DNA from: a beta proteobacterium AAP99
Lineage (GTDB): Bacteria; Pseudomonadota; Gammaproteobacteria; Burkholderiales; Burkholderiaceae_C
Assembly (NCBI GenBank): GCA_001295775.1
Contig: LJIA01000001.1
Coordinates: 124,001 to 188,000 of the forward strand
DNA: 64,000 bases
Direction: 5' to 3'
A program made the position numbers and the translations under genes. Every line of letters starts with the position of its first letter. Positions within the stretch are counted from its first letter, which is position 1. The notes under the pieces were generated by a model. It did not search any database, was not told where the DNA came from, and saw only the letters and a program-made list of their open reading frames with translations. Below, piece by piece: positions 53,017-63,643 of the stretch.

Positions 53017-53544
53017 TCAGCGCACGCGCCGATAGCGGCTCTTGATCAGCGCGCCGAACACCTCGGTGCCCAGGTGTTCGAACTTGAGCATCTGGTCCAG
53101 CCCGCCAAACAGCGGGCTGCCGCCGCCCAGCAGCACAGGCACGCGGCTCAGGGTCAGTGCATCAATCAGGTCGGCCCGCAGGAAGCTGGTGATCAACTTG
53201 CCGCCGTCGATGTAAAGCTCACGGTGGCCGCGGGCATGCACCGCGGCGACGATCTCGGGCGGGGTGCCGGACAGGAAGTGCAGCTCGCCCGAGGCCTTGG
53301 GCGGCGCGCTGCGGTGGCGGCTGGACACCACATAGCAGGGCTTTTCGTACGGCCAGGTCTCGAAGCCGAGCACGAATTCGTAGGTACCGCTGCCCATGAC
53401 GATTGCGTCGATGCCCGCCATGAAGTCTGCATAGCCATAGTCGCTGCCAGTGGGGTTCGGGGTGTCGAACAGCCATTGCAGGCTGCCATGGCGGTCAGCG
53501 ATGTAGTTGTCCAGGCTGGTGGCGATGTAGACGTGGTTCGGCAT
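53017..53544 (-). CDS. Dihydrofolate reductase-like / RibD C-terminal domain protein
   Basis: 175 residues. N-terminal VYIATSLDNYIADRHGSLQW and the DFMAGIDAIVMGSGTYE stretch are typical of the DHFR-like RibD_C family, as is ELYIDGGKLITSFLRADLID near the C-terminus. Members are NADPH-dependent reductases of varied or unknown substrates; folate activity is not implied. Convergent with the oxidoreductase gene. Confidence 0.87.
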   Translation of the reverse strand: MPNHVYIATSLDNYIADRHGSLQWLFDTPNPTGSDYGYADFMAGIDAIVMGSGTYEFVLGFETWPYEKPCYVVSSRHRSAPPKASGELHFLSGTPPEIVAAVHARGHRELYIDGGKLITSFLRADLIDALTLSRVPVLLGGGSPLFGGLDQMLKFEHLGTEVFGALIKSRYRRVR

Positions 53545-53946
53545 GGCAGCTGAGTGTGGTGATGGTCTTGCAGGCTGGGCAGTGTGCTGGACTGCTCCTG
53601 TCAGAGGCTGTCAGCAGACACTTGCGTTCCAGCACGGCCCAGACGGTTCGCCTGCATGCCGTTTCCGCTTGTCTGGCGCGGCTCTTCAGCCATTTTGGTC
53701 TGAAGAAGCGCATGAATGCTCGCTGTTGTCTTTGCGGCATAGCAGGCTACATCGCGCGCTGTAGTGCCAAGGCGCGCACAAGTTCCCGGCGTTGAAGCGG
53801 GCTATGCGCATCTGAGCCCCGCGTTTCTGCAGTTCGTCGCAGTTGCACTGAAACAGTCATCCTGCCTCCGTAGAGTGCCGTCTGTTGCAGCGGGTGGCGC
53901 AAAGCGCTTGCTGCGTCCATAACGAATTCATTACGCGGGGAGCGCC
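53545..53946. other. Intergenic region with repeat copy C, upstream of the RND operon
   Basis: About 400 bases without a supportable gene. Includes the dispersed palindromic repeat (53662-53720) and, nearest the adaptor gene, the region expected to hold the efflux promoter. No regulator gene is present here. Confidence 0.5.
53662..53720 (-). repeat. Intergenic palindromic repeat, copy C
   Basis: On the minus strand it reads ATTCATGCGCTTCTTCAG, then a CCAAAATGG loop, then CTGAAGAGCCGCG and CCAGACAAGCGGAAA. This is the same hairpin-plus-box unit as copies B (17.99 kb) and D (58.43 kb). Confidence 0.8.
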
Positions 53947-55137
53947 ATGAAGCTGCGTCGTCCAGGGTTCAAGCCCACGGTTCTGGTTTTGGCCATCGGT
54001 CTGAGTGTGGGGCTGATGGGGTGCAACAAGGGGGGCGACGCGGCGGCCAAGCCCAAGGAAGACAAGGCGCTGCGCTTCACGGCCCAGGAAGTCACCCAGC
54101 CCAAGCTGATGGTGCTGCCCGAGCTGGTGGAATTCAGCGGCCCGCTGTCTGCCGTGCACAGCGCGACGGTGCGCAGCAAGGCGGCCGCGGCGCTGGTGAG
54201 TCTGGATGTGGCCGAGGGGCAGCGCGTGCGAGCCGGCCAGCAGTTGGGTCGGCTGGACCTGGCGGATGCGCTGTCGCGCGTGGACGACCGGCAGGCCAAC
54301 CTGGCGTCGGCCCGCGCCCAGCTGGCCAATGCTGAGCGCACCCACGCCAACAACGAGCGCCTGGCCTCCCAGAACTTCATCAGCGCCACGGCGCTGGAGG
54401 CCAGCAAGTCCTCGCTCGAGAGCGCACGCGCCGCGGTCCGTTCGGCCGAGGCGCTGCTGACGGGCAGCAAGGTGCAGCTGCGTGATGCGGCCCTGACCGC
54501 ACCGATTGACGGCATCGTCAGCAAGCGGCATGTGGTTGCGGGCGAGAAGCTCGCGTTTGATCAGCCGGTGGTCACCATCGTGGATCTGCGCCTGCTGGAG
54601 ATTGCCGGCGCCGTGGGCACGCATGAGGTCTCGCGCCTGAAGGTCGGCATGCCGGTTTCGGTCAAGGTCGAAGGGATCGACAAGCCGCTGGACGCCAAGA
54701 TCAGCCGTATTGCACCTTCTGCCGAGAGCGGCACCCGCTCGATCGGCGTGTTCGTGCGCCTGGAGAACCCCAGCGAGACCCTGAAGGCCGGGCAATTCTC
54801 GGTGGCGTCCGTGAATGTGGCAGACACGCCGCCGGCCATGACCATTCCCACTGTGGCTGTGTTCACGCTCAGCGGCCAGGACTACGTCTGGACGGTGGAA
54901 AACAGCAAGCTCACGCGCCGCATCGTGACCACGGGCCGCAAGGATGCCGCCAGCGGCCGCGTGGAAGTGCTCTCCGGCCTGCCCAAGGAAGCCACCGTGC
55001 TTGCACAGCGCTTCGACGGCCTGAAGGAAGGCAGTGAAGTGGCGGTGCTCAAGCCGGGCGCGAGCGTGGGTGACAAGGCCACGGTTCCTGCGGTCGCGTC
55101 GCCGGCGCCAGCCGCGGCGACAGACAAGAAGAGCTGA
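53947..55137 (+). CDS. RND efflux periplasmic adaptor (membrane fusion lipoprotein)
   Basis: 396 residues. The N-terminus is a lipoprotein signal with lipobox LMGC near residue 24. The HlyD-type order follows: a beta-barrel strand (VVEFSGPLSAVHSATVRSKA), lipoyl half-motif LVSLDVAEGQRVRAGQQLG, a coiled-coil hairpin (QANLASARAQLANAERTHAN), second lipoyl half (LTAPIDGIVSKRHVVAGEKL), barrel and membrane-proximal domains. It connects the inner-membrane pump with an outer-membrane channel. The pump gene follows 13 bp later. No regulator or outer-membrane factor gene is nearby. Confidence 0.92.
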   Translation: MKLRRPGFKPTVLVLAIGLSVGLMGCNKGGDAAAKPKEDKALRFTAQEVTQPKLMVLPELVEFSGPLSAVHSATVRSKAAAALVSLDVAEGQRVRAGQQLGRLDLADALSRVDDRQANLASARAQLANAERTHANNERLASQNFISATALEASKSSLESARAAVRSAEALLTGSKVQLRDAALTAPIDGIVSKRHVVAGEKLAFDQPVVTIVDLRLLEIAGAVGTHEVSRLKVGMPVSVKVEGIDKPLDAKISRIAPSAESGTRSIGVFVRLENPSETLKAGQFSVASVNVADTPPAMTIPTVAVFTLSGQDYVWTVENSKLTRRIVTTGRKDAASGRVEVLSGLPKEATVLAQRFDGLKEGSEVAVLKPGASVGDKATVPAVASPAPAAATDKKS

Positions 55138-55150
55138 TCGGAGCGCCGCC

Positions 55151-58100
55151 ATGGTCATCACCAAAGTCAGCATCCAGAACCCCGTCTTTGCCACCATGAT
55201 GATGGTGGCGCTGATGGTGCTGGGCCTGTTTGCCTACCAGCGCCTGCCGGTGGAGCAGATGCCTGATGTCTCACCGCCCGGCGCCTACATCGAGACGCGC
55301 TACCCCGGCGCCTCACCCGAGGCCGTGATGCAGGAAGTCACCCGCCCGATCGAAGAGGCGGTGAACGGCATCGCGGGCGTCAAGCGCATCATGTCCAACA
55401 GCTGGGAAGGGCAGAGCGGCGTGAACGTCGAATTCACCCTGAACACGGACATGAACCGCGCGGTGCAGGAAATCCGCGACCGTGTGGCCGGTGTGGCCAG
55501 CGGGTTCAACCGTGACGTGAAGGCGCCTACCGTCTGGCGCTGGAACAACGACAACTCCTCGCCGATCACCGTGCTCAACCTCAAGAGCGCAGACCGCGGT
55601 ATCCGCGAACTCTCGATGATCGCGGACCAGACCGTGGTCAAGCGCCTGCAGCGCGTCGGCGGTGTGGCCCGGGTGGACGCCTGGGGCCTGGCCTCGCGCC
55701 AGGTGGTGGTGCAGCTCGATCCGGTGCGTCTGAAGAGCTACGGCATCACGCCGGCGCAGGTCAGCGAGGCGTTGCGCGCTGCCAACGCCGACTTCCCGGT
55801 CGGTCTGCTGACCAACGCCACGGGGGAGGCCATCGTGCGCGTCGAGGGCAAGACCCGCGACCCCAAGGCGCTGGCGGACATCCCCGTCATGCGCAACGCC
55901 AACATGACCCTGACCCTGGGTGACATCGGCCGCGTGGTGGAGACCGAGCGCGAGCAGATGTCGATGAGCCGCATCGACGGCAAGCCCGCCGTCACGGTCA
56001 ACATCTTCAAGATGCAGGACGCCAACATCGTCGAGACTGGCGAAGGTGTGAAGGAGGCCGTGGCCGAGCTCAAGAAGGCGCTGCCGCCGGGTATCGAACT
56101 CGAAGTGCTCTATGCCAACAGCGACTGGGTCAAGGACTCGCTGAATGGTGTAAAGCGCACGCTGATCGAAGGCGCGCTGCTGACGGTCGCCATCGTTTTC
56201 CTCTTCCTGAAGAGCTGGCGCAGCACCATCATCACGGGGCTCACGCTGCCGGTGTCGGTCATGGCGTCCTTCATTGCGGTGTATGCCTGCGGCTTCTCGC
56301 TGAACTTCATGACCATGATGGCGCTGTCGCTGTGCATCGGTCTGCTGATTGACGATGCGATCGTGGTGCGAGAGAACATCGTGCGGCACATTCATCTGGG
56401 CAAGGACCACCACACCGCATCGCTCGAAGGAACGCAGGAAATCGGTCTGGCCGTGATGGCCACCACCTTCGCCATCTGCGCGGTGTTCGTGCCAATCGCC
56501 TTCATGAGCGGCATCATCGGCAAGTTCTTCTTCCCCTTCGGCATCACGGTGGCCGTGGCGGTGCTGGTGAGCCTGTTCGTCAGTTTCACGCTGGACCCGA
56601 TGCTCTCGGCTGTCTGGAAGGATCCGCCGAGCAACCGAGTGGAGAGCCTGCCCATCATCGGCCACCTGCTGCGCGCGACCGACCGCGCCATGGACGCGCT
56701 GCACCGCTGGTACGGCGGGTTGATCGAATGGATCTTCTCGCGCAAGCGCTTTGTGCCGCACATTCCCTTCTGGCTGCCCAAGCGCGGCTACCAGCGCGTG
56801 CTCGGTATCCCGGTCTGGGCGCGGCCGGTCGTTGATGGCATGAAGGATGCCTCGCAGCCGCGGCGCCTTCGTCTGGCCACCATCACGCCGCGCGGCGTGA
56901 TCCTGTGGATCGGGGCGATGAGCCTGGTGGGGGCCTTCATGCTCGCGCCGGTGGTGGGCACGGAGTTCATTCCGCAGACCGACCAGGGCTTCACCAACAT
57001 CAACATCCGCATGCCGGTGGGCACGAGCCTGGAGCGCGCGAATCAGAAGGTGCAGCAGCTCGAGGAGATCGTGCGTCAGGTGCCTGAGATCAAGAGCATG
57101 AGCACCTATGTGGGCACGGATACCGGCCGCAACAGCGCCAACATCAACATCAAGCTCACGGACCGCAAGGACCGCAAGCGGACGCAGAACGAGGTCGAGG
57201 CCGATATCCGCAAGCGCCTGTCGGTCATCCCGGGTACGGAGCTGTCGGTGGGCTGGAACCGGCCGATCTACGTCGGTGTGCTCGGCCCGGACCAGGCGGT
57301 GATCGACCAGCTGACCATTGCGCTATCCGAGCGGATCAAGAAGATTCCGGGCATCACGGATCTGGAGACGAGCGTGAAGCCGGGTATCCCGGCCTATGCG
57401 GTACGCGTGAAGCCGGATGCGGCGCGCGAGCTGAACCTCACGCCCTCGCAGATCGCCAGCAGCCTTCGCGCCTTCGTGCAGGGTGATGTGGCGACCTACT
57501 GGACGACTTCGAGCGGTGAGAACGTCGAAGTGCAGCTGCGCCTGCCCAAGGACAGCCGCGAGAACATCGCGCAGCTCTCGGAGCTGCCGATCATGTACGC
57601 CAAGGACGGCACGGCCATCACGCTGTCGCGCGTGGCCGACGTGGTGCCGGTCAAGAACCCGGAAGTCATCAAGCGGCAGGATCTGCAGCTGCGCCAGGGC
57701 ATCTACGCCGGCGTCGAGGGCCGCCCGGGGGGCGACGTGGGCCGCGATGTGCAGAAGGTGGTGGATGGCTTCGAGCTGCCGCCGGGCTACCGCTATGACG
57801 TGGGCGGCCAGACGCGCGAGCAGAACGAAGCCTTCATGGGCATGCTGCAGGCGCTGGGCCTGGCGGTGATCTTCATCTACATCGTGCTGGCCAGCCAGTT
57901 CGGCAGCTTCATCCAGCCGATTGCGATCATGGCTTCGCTGCCGCTGTCGCTGATCGGCGTGATGATCGCGCTGCTTGTCACGGGCTCCACACTGAACGTG
58001 TTCTCGATGATCGGCCTGGTGATGCTCATGGGTCTGGTGACGAAGAACGCCATCCTGCTGGTGGACTTTGCCAACCACGCGCGCAAGGCTGGCGCCGACA

Positions 58101-58384
58101 TGAAGGAAGCGCTGCTCTCCGCCGGTCAAATCCGCATGCGGCCGATCATGATGACCACGGCTGCCATGGTGTTCGGCATGCTGCCGCTGGCGATGGCCTT
58201 GAACGAGGGCGGCGAGATCCAGAGCTCGATGGGCCGCGCCATCATCGGCGGGGTGATCACCTCCACCCTGCTCACGCTGGTGGTGGTGCCGGTGATCTAC
58301 AGCTACCTGGTGCGTGACAAGAAGCCGGTTGCAACGCCAGCCGAAGACGCGGCACCCGAAGCCGAACCCGCTGCAGCCGAGTAG
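55151..58384 (+). CDS. RND efflux transporter, inner-membrane permease (HAE1/AcrB-like)
   Basis: 1,077-residue proton-driven exporter. Signs: N-terminal [20 protein letters not shown], porter-domain duplication, the TM4 pair [18 protein letters not shown] with the proton-relay aspartates, the [11 protein letters not shown] porter sequence, and the C-terminal TM10-12 region ([20 protein letters not shown]). The ATG at 55151 gives normal family length; the open frame extends 39 codons back into the adaptor. Substrates cannot be inferred. In an operon with the adaptor; an outer-membrane channel must come from elsewhere. Confidence 0.94.
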   Translation: MVITKVSIQNPVFATMMMVALMVLGLFAYQRLPVEQMPDVSPPGAYIETRYPGASPEAVMQEVTRPIEEAVNGIAGVKRIMSNSWEGQSGVNVEFTLNTDMNRAVQEIRDRVAGVASGFNRDVKAPTVWRWNNDNSSPITVLNLKSADRGIRELSMIADQTVVKRLQRVGGVARVDAWGLASRQVVVQLDPVRLKSYGITPAQVSEALRAANADFPVGLLTNATGEAIVRVEGKTRDPKALADIPVMRNANMTLTLGDIGRVVETEREQMSMSRIDGKPAVTVNIFKMQDANIVETGEGVKEAVAELKKALPPGIELEVLYANSDWVKDSLNGVKRTLIEGALLTVAIVFLFLKSWRSTIITGLTLPVSVMASFIAVYACGFSLNFMTMMALSLCIGLLIDDAIVVRENIVRHIHLGKDHHTASLEGTQEIGLAVMATTFAICAVFVPIAFMSGIIGKFFFPFGITVAVAVLVSLFVSFTLDPMLSAVWKDPPSNRVESLPIIGHLLRATDRAMDALHRWYGGLIEWIFSRKRFVPHIPFWLPKRGYQRVLGIPVWARPVVDGMKDASQPRRLRLATITPRGVILWIGAMSLVGAFMLAPVVGTEFIPQTDQGFTNINIRMPVGTSLERANQKVQQLEEIVRQVPEIKSMSTYVGTDTGRNSANINIKLTDRKDRKRTQNEVEADIRKRLSVIPGTELSVGWNRPIYVGVLGPDQAVIDQLTIALSERIKKIPGITDLETSVKPGIPAYAVRVKPDAARELNLTPSQIASSLRAFVQGDVATYWTTSSGENVEVQLRLPKDSRENIAQLSELPIMYAKDGTAITLSRVADVVPVKNPEVIKRQDLQLRQGIYAGVEGRPGGDVGRDVQKVVDGFELPPGYRYDVGGQTREQNEAFMGMLQALGLAVIFIYIVLASQFGSFIQPIAIMASLPLSLIGVMIALLVTGSTLNVFSMIGLVMLMGLVTKNAILLVDFANHARKAGADMKEALLSAGQIRMRPIMMTTAAMVFGMLPLAMALNEGGEIQSSMGRAIIGGVITSTLLTLVVVPVIYSYLVRDKKPVATPAEDAAPEAEPAAAE

Positions 58385-58670
58385 GGCGCGGCGTGACGCT
58401 GTAGCCCGGACTTGAAAGGCTGGATGCCCGTTTCATGCGGTTCTTCAGGGCAAAATGCCTGAAGAACCGCACCAGACAAGCGGTAAGGTGGTGCAGGGGG
58501 CTCGCGCTGGCAGGCGCTCGTGGAGCCTCGCGGTCTCAAGCGCTCGTCGTTTCGCCGGGGTCAAGCGGTGCTTGACCGCGCCCTGCTTCACCTTCGTCCG
58601 GCGAGACGCAGTGCGTCTCGAAACACCGGCCTCCGCTCCAGACAAGCGGAAAGTCGTTCTGGTCAGCATC
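58385..58670. repeat. Intergenic palindromic repeat, copies D1 and D2
   Basis: D1: a perfect 13-bp stem, GCGGTTCTTCAGG (58437-58449) / CCTGAAGAACCGC (58458-58470), followed by CCAGACAAGCGG (58472-58483). D2: CCAGACAAGCGGAAAG at 58638-58653. Between them are two more palindromes, GTCAAGC-GGT-GCTTGAC and CGAGACGC-AGT-GCGTCTCG. Same family as copies A-C. Lies between the efflux pump gene and the convergent M16 gene. Confidence 0.8.
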
Positions 58671-58671
58671 C

Positions 58672-58706
58672 AAAAACAACAAGGGCCGCAGTTGCGGCCC
58701 TTGTTG
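58672..58706 (-). terminator. Terminator of the M16 peptidase gene
   Basis: Stem CAACAAGGGCCGCA / TGCGGCCCTTGTTG (58677-58706, 14 bp, 2-base loop); five T residues follow on the minus strand. Confidence 0.9.
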
Positions 58707-58726
58707 CGTCTGGCTGGTTCAGAACT

Positions 58727-61507
58727 TCACTCTTTGAAATCCCCACCGAACACCATCTGGAACTTGGCGGGTTCGATGTACTTGCGCAGCGCGGCGTTGA
58801 CCTGATCGAGCGTGACCTTGGCAATCTGCTCGTCAATGCGCTGGGTCAGGCGGAAATCGCGTCCCAGGCGCAGCTGGTTGGTCAGGCCGCCGGCGATGGC
58901 CTGGTCCTGCGCGCGGCTCAGGCGACGGTCGTTGAGCATGCCTTCCTGCGCCTGCTTGAGCTCGGTGGCCGTGAAGCCGTCCTTCAGTGCGAGCGCCACC
59001 TCTTCGCGGAATGCAGCTTCAACCTTGGGGCGGTTCTGCGGCGCGAAGATGGCCATGGCGCTCCAGGTGGAGTTGGGCTCATGGTTGTTCCACTGCACCC
59101 AGGAGCCCGTGCCGTAGGACAGGCCGTCCTTCTCGCGGATGCGTACCCAGAGGCGCGAGTTGCCGCTACCGCCGAGCAGGTAGTTGGCGACGAGCAGGGG
59201 CACGTAGTCGGCGTCGTTGTCGGTCAGCGGCAGTTGCAGTTCCACCTGCATGTAAGCGTTCTGCTTGTCCGGTGTGCGCAGCAGTTCGCGTACGGCGGGC
59301 ACGGCGACGAAGGGATTGGGTACCCGGGTGTAGGTCACCGGACTCTTCCAGCTGCCGAATCCTGCTTCCAGCGCCTTGCGGACCGCTGCGACGTCGGCGT
59401 CGCCAGAGATGCCGACCTGGCCATTGTTTGCACCGTAGAAGCGCTGGTGGAAGGCGCGCACGTCCTCGATCTTGACGCCGCGGATCTCGGCTTCCACTTC
59501 ATCGAAGGTCCGGCCGTAGCGCACGTCGCCCTTCTTGTAGGGATTGCCGTGGCGGGCAATGAAGTTCTCAACGACGCCTTCCGGGTCCTTGCGGGCCTGC
59601 TCCAGCCCGGCGAGCGAGATGCGGCGCCACTCTTCAAGCGCATCAGCCGGGAAGCTGGGCGTGCGCAGCACTTCGGAGGCCAGCGCGATCACTTCAGGCA
59701 GGTTCTGGCGCGTGGTGGTGAAGTTCGCGCCTGCGCGCGTGGCCGAGCCGAAGAAGTTCACCTGGCTCTTGAGCTGGTCGAAGCGGTCCTGCACCTGCTG
59801 GCGTGTCTTGCTCGTGGTGCCCTTGTCGAGCAGGAAGCCGGTGGCGGCGCCGACTTCGAACAGGCCGAAGGCCGCCTTCTCGTCGGAGAAGTCCATGCTG
59901 ATGGACCCATGCACCACATTGCCGCGCGTACCCTTGGGAATGATGGCGACCTTCATGCCATTGGGCAGCTCGAAGCGCTGCATGCGCGCCTGCAGGTTGG
60001 CGGGCGTGGGGTCGAAGGCTTCGGCCTGGGCCAGCGCGGCGTCGCCCTTGTACCCCGCCACCATCGGAGGCACGTCCACAAATGCGGGCGCAGGAGCGCG
60101 CACCGGCTTTTCGGTGGGCAGATATAGGCCGATGGTGCGGTTGTCCGGCAGCAGGTAGCTGGTGGCCACGCGCTGCACGTCGGCCAGCGTGGTCTTGCGC
60201 ACGCGGTCACGGTTCAGGAAGTACAGGCGCCAGTCACCCAGCGCGATGGCGGTGGACAGGGCGATGCCGACACGCTCGGGGTCGGTGAAGCTCAGATCCC
60301 ACTGCTTCAGCCAGGTGGTGCGGGCGCGGTTGAGTTCTTCTTCTGTGAAGGGGCGGGCTGCAATGCCGTCCAGGACGCCGAGCATGGCGCTGCGCGCCTT
60401 CTCGAGGTCCTGCCCCGGAGCCAACTGGGCGCCGTACAGGGTGAGGGTCGGGTGGGCCCAGTCAAAGCCGAAGGCAAAGGTCTGCGCGGCCAGTTGGCCG
60501 TCCACCAGCGCCTTGTGCAGGCGACCGGCGGGCGTGTCGCCCAGCATCAGGTTAATCATCGAGACGGCCGCAAAGTCCGGGTGCGACGCAGCGGGCACGT
60601 GATAGGCCGCCATCAGCACCTGCGAGCCGCCGATGCGCCGTACGGTCACGCTGCGTTCACCGTCCTGCGCGGGGTCGATGGTGTAGAGCTTGGGCAGCGC
60701 ACGTTTGGGCTTGGGGATCTTGCCGAAGTACTGGTTCACCCAGCCCAGCACCTGCTGCGGGTTGAATTTGCCGCTGACGATCAGCGTGGCGTTGTCCGGC
60801 TGGTAGTACAGGCGGTAGAAGGCCTGCAGGCGCTCGATGTTGACGTTTTCCACGTCGGCACGGGCGCCGATGGTGGTCTTGCCGTAGTTGTGCCACTGGT
60901 AGGCCGTGGACATCATGCGTTCGATCAGGATGCGGAAGGGGTTGTTCTCACCCATCTCCATCTCGTTGCGTACCACGGTCATTTCGCTGTCGAGGTCCTT
61001 GCGGGCCACGTAGCTGTTGACCATCGCGTCAGCCTGCCAGGACAGATACCAGCGCAGGTTGTCCTCGTTGTAGGCAAAGCTGGCGAAGTAGTTGGTGCGG
61101 TCCGTCCAGGTGGTTCCGTTGGCGCGGAAGCCGCGCTTGTCGAACTCGGCCCAGACGTTCGGGTTGGTCGGCGTGCCCTTGAACAGCAGGTGCTCCAGCA
61201 GGTGGGCCATGCCGGTCTCGCCATAGTTCTCGTGCTTGCTGCCCACGCGATAGGTCACGTTCACGGTGACGGTGGGCTTGGAGTCATCCGGGATCAGCAG
61301 CACCTGCAGGCCGTTGGACAGGCGGTATTCGTTGATGCCTTCGACGGAGGTGACCGGCTTGAGCGCGGCGGCCGGCGTTCGGGCTACGGGTGACGTGGCC
61401 GGTGCCGAAGCAGCCTTGGGTGTGGGCGCGCTGGTTTGCGCATGCAGCGGCAGCAGGGGCGCGGCAAGCGCCGTCAGTGCCGTGGCGAGGAGCATCGTTC
61501 TGAGCAT
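58727..61507 (-). CDS. M16-family zinc metallopeptidase (pitrilysin type, two-unit)
   Basis: 926 residues, exported: signal peptide MLRTMLLATALTALAAPLLP followed by HAQT. The inverted zinc motif HxxEH is HLLEH at residues 102-106 (Glu105 catalytic) in the first M16 unit; a downstream Glu ligand is expected about 70-80 residues later. The second unit (from about residue 500) repeats the fold without HxxEH, as is normal. The length equals a fused active/inactive pair, rather than the split form. Likely periplasmic degradation of peptides. A strong terminator follows; 5' neighbour is the M4 protease, on the same strand but 290 bp away. Confidence 0.92.
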   Translation of the reverse strand: MLRTMLLATALTALAAPLLPLHAQTSAPTPKAASAPATSPVARTPAAALKPVTSVEGINEYRLSNGLQVLLIPDDSKPTVTVNVTYRVGSKHENYGETGMAHLLEHLLFKGTPTNPNVWAEFDKRGFRANGTTWTDRTNYFASFAYNEDNLRWYLSWQADAMVNSYVARKDLDSEMTVVRNEMEMGENNPFRILIERMMSTAYQWHNYGKTTIGARADVENVNIERLQAFYRLYYQPDNATLIVSGKFNPQQVLGWVNQYFGKIPKPKRALPKLYTIDPAQDGERSVTVRRIGGSQVLMAAYHVPAASHPDFAAVSMINLMLGDTPAGRLHKALVDGQLAAQTFAFGFDWAHPTLTLYGAQLAPGQDLEKARSAMLGVLDGIAARPFTEEELNRARTTWLKQWDLSFTDPERVGIALSTAIALGDWRLYFLNRDRVRKTTLADVQRVATSYLLPDNRTIGLYLPTEKPVRAPAPAFVDVPPMVAGYKGDAALAQAEAFDPTPANLQARMQRFELPNGMKVAIIPKGTRGNVVHGSISMDFSDEKAAFGLFEVGAATGFLLDKGTTSKTRQQVQDRFDQLKSQVNFFGSATRAGANFTTTRQNLPEVIALASEVLRTPSFPADALEEWRRISLAGLEQARKDPEGVVENFIARHGNPYKKGDVRYGRTFDEVEAEIRGVKIEDVRAFHQRFYGANNGQVGISGDADVAAVRKALEAGFGSWKSPVTYTRVPNPFVAVPAVRELLRTPDKQNAYMQVELQLPLTDNDADYVPLLVANYLLGGSGNSRLWVRIREKDGLSYGTGSWVQWNNHEPNSTWSAMAIFAPQNRPKVEAAFREEVALALKDGFTATELKQAQEGMLNDRRLSRAQDQAIAGGLTNQLRLGRDFRLTQRIDEQIAKVTLDQVNAALRKYIEPAKFQMVFGGDFKE

Positions 61508-61744
61508 GGTGTCTCCGGGTTGCGGGGCGTGTCGTCAGACGGGCGGTCGGCGCAGAGCACAGGTTCGAGCACTCGCCCCCGACCGGCGTCGGACCGCGCC
61601 GTGCTGGGCCGGTTCCCGAACCAGCACCAGCGCCCAAGCCCGCCGCCATGACGCGGCGAGTGTATGCAGGCGCGGCGGGCGCATCGACCGTCATGTGCAT
61701 GAATGGCGGATCCAGTGCCATGAATGCAGGCGCGAAGCCGGGCA

Positions 61745-61773
61745 GGAAGCAGAAGAGGGGGCCGAAGCCCCCC
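61745..61773 (-). terminator. Probable terminator of the M4 peptidase gene
   Basis: GGGGGC / GCCCCC stem with a UUCG-type tetraloop on the minus strand (61757-61772), followed by a pyrimidine-rich TCTTCTGC stretch rather than a clean T run. Confidence 0.6.
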
Positions 61774-61798
61774 TCCGATACCACCCGAACGGGAAGGC

Positions 61799-63376
61799 TT
61801 ACTGCACGCTCACGGCCGCCCAGGCCGCGTTCACGGCGTTGTAGTTGGCCGAGCCCGAGCCATAGAGATCCGTGGCTGCCTTGAGCGTGGCGGTCCGGGC
61901 GCCCGCGTAGTTGGTATTGCTCGTCATGTAGACGGTCAGCGCGCGATACCAGATCTTGGCGGCGGCATCGCGGCCGATGCCTGTGAGCCCGGTGTTGCCG
62001 TTGCAGACCAGATCGTTCTTCGTCAGGCTGAATCCGGTCGGCACCACGGCGCCCTCGGCCAGCAGGTAGAAGAAGTGGTTGGCCACGCCGGAGGAGTAAT
62101 GCACATCCAGGCTGCCCAGGCTGCTGGAATAGCAGTCCGGCGACTTGCCGTCCAGGCTGGGCTTGAACATGTAGCGCAGGGCCTTGGTCGGGTTGGCCTG
62201 CTGATAGCTCGCCTTGAAGATGCGCTCGCCGATCAGATAGTTCGGGCTGCTGGCTGAATTGTTGGCATAGAACTCCACCATGGTGCCGAAGATGTCGGAG
62301 GTGGCCTCGTTGAGGCCGCCGGACTCACCGGAGTACGTGAGATTGGCCGAGCGCGAGGTCACGCCGTGCGTCATCTCATGACCGGCCACGTCCAGCGCCA
62401 CCAGCGGCAAGTAGGTGGTGCCGTCACCGTCGCCGTAGGTCATGCAGAAGCAGCTGTCGCTCCAGAAGGCGTTGACGTAGTTGCGGCTGTAGTGGACCCG
62501 CGAGAAGGCGCCGCGCCCGTCATTGGCAATGCCGTTGCGGCCGTGCACGTTCTTGTAATAGTCCCAGGTCTTGTTCTGGCCGTATTGCGCGTCCACAGCC
62601 ACGGTGGCGGTGTCTGTGGTGCTGAAGTTGCCCCAGACGTTGTCGCTGTCCGTGAAGAGGGTGCCGTTGCCGCTGGTGCGGTTCTTCATGTTGGTGACGT
62701 AATGGCTGCCACGGCTGGGGTCGCGCAGGGCAAAGCCGCCGGTGCTCTGGCTGTCCGTGGTGAGCGTGACGGTGCCTTCGGTCAGTGCCTTGCCCGTGCC
62801 TTGGGTGGCGGCCGTGTGCACGTCGTCCCACTTGTCGAGCAGCTGCAGGGAGTGGGCGTCGATGATGTAGTGCATCTCCATCGGCGTCTTGTCGGGCGCG
62901 GTGCCTTCGACATACACCTCATAGGCCAGAACGGGGCGTGCGCCGCGGGCATAGATCACAAGGCTGGACTTGGTGCGGCCGTTCATCTGGCGGCCAAACA
63001 GGGCCTCTGCATAGGCGTGTGCATCATCGGCGTCCAGCGTGGCGGCCGTTTCCAGCGCCAGCGGGGCAGCCATCGTGTGGCTCATGGCGCGCGTCATGCC
63101 ACTCTTCTCGTTGTGCACGACGACATCACCGCCGATCACGCGCAAACCCTTGTAGAAGCGGTCCATGCGCACGTGCTCGCGGCCATCGTTGTCCAGAATC
63201 ACATCGCGGACCTGGAAGTCGTCGTCCACCGTGGCCTTGGCCTGGGTGGCCAGGGTCTTCACGGCGCTCTTGGCCCGCACGACGGCGGGGTGCGAGTCCA
63301 GTGGATCTGCCTGCACGTTGCCCGAGAACAGCTCAGCAACCGCCACTGCAACTGCCAAATGCGTCATCCCTCTCAT
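61799..63376 (-). CDS. M4-family (thermolysin-like) secreted metallopeptidase
   Basis: 525-residue preproprotein. A hydrophobic N-terminus (THLAVAVAVAELFSGNVQA) serves as signal peptide. A propeptide with FTP/PepSY-like sequence (VRDVILDNDGREHVRMDRFY, YKGLRVIGGDVVVHNE) precedes the mature enzyme. The zinc site HExxH is HEMTH at residues 333-337, with the third ligand and helper residues in GGLNEATSDIFG; the C-terminal His motif is VHYSSGVANHFFYLLA. All catalytic features are present. Secreted protease for protein degradation; the terminator and a 290-bp gap isolate it from the M16 gene. Confidence 0.93.
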   Translation of the reverse strand: MRGMTHLAVAVAVAELFSGNVQADPLDSHPAVVRAKSAVKTLATQAKATVDDDFQVRDVILDNDGREHVRMDRFYKGLRVIGGDVVVHNEKSGMTRAMSHTMAAPLALETAATLDADDAHAYAEALFGRQMNGRTKSSLVIYARGARPVLAYEVYVEGTAPDKTPMEMHYIIDAHSLQLLDKWDDVHTAATQGTGKALTEGTVTLTTDSQSTGGFALRDPSRGSHYVTNMKNRTSGNGTLFTDSDNVWGNFSTTDTATVAVDAQYGQNKTWDYYKNVHGRNGIANDGRGAFSRVHYSRNYVNAFWSDSCFCMTYGDGDGTTYLPLVALDVAGHEMTHGVTSRSANLTYSGESGGLNEATSDIFGTMVEFYANNSASSPNYLIGERIFKASYQQANPTKALRYMFKPSLDGKSPDCYSSSLGSLDVHYSSGVANHFFYLLAEGAVVPTGFSLTKNDLVCNGNTGLTGIGRDAAAKIWYRALTVYMTSNTNYAGARTATLKAATDLYGSGSANYNAVNAAWAAVSVQ

Positions 63377-63643
63377 GCTTCAGTCCTTTCAGAGACTTCG
63401 TTTTGAAGGCGGCCACGGGTTGCGGCCACCGCGCCGATCGTGACCGGTAGGCCGGATCGTGTGCGCGGGGCAGACTAGTTGCGGGTTTTCCCGAGGGTCA
63501 ATGATCGATCTGCCCAACGGGGCAGGCCATTGACCCTGAATCGGGTATGGACATGACAGCTGAGTGACAGCGGGTCGAAAGGATTCGCTCTAAGCCGAAT
63601 TGTCCATGACAAATCAGCGGGTGGCGACGCGTCTTGCAAGACG

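Noticed and set aside
53495-53740. Small proteins beginning MRFFRPKWLKSRARQAE and similar (also at 17.99 and 58.43 kb)
   Set aside because: These are translations of the palindromic intergenic repeat, not genes; similarity between them reflects the DNA repeat.
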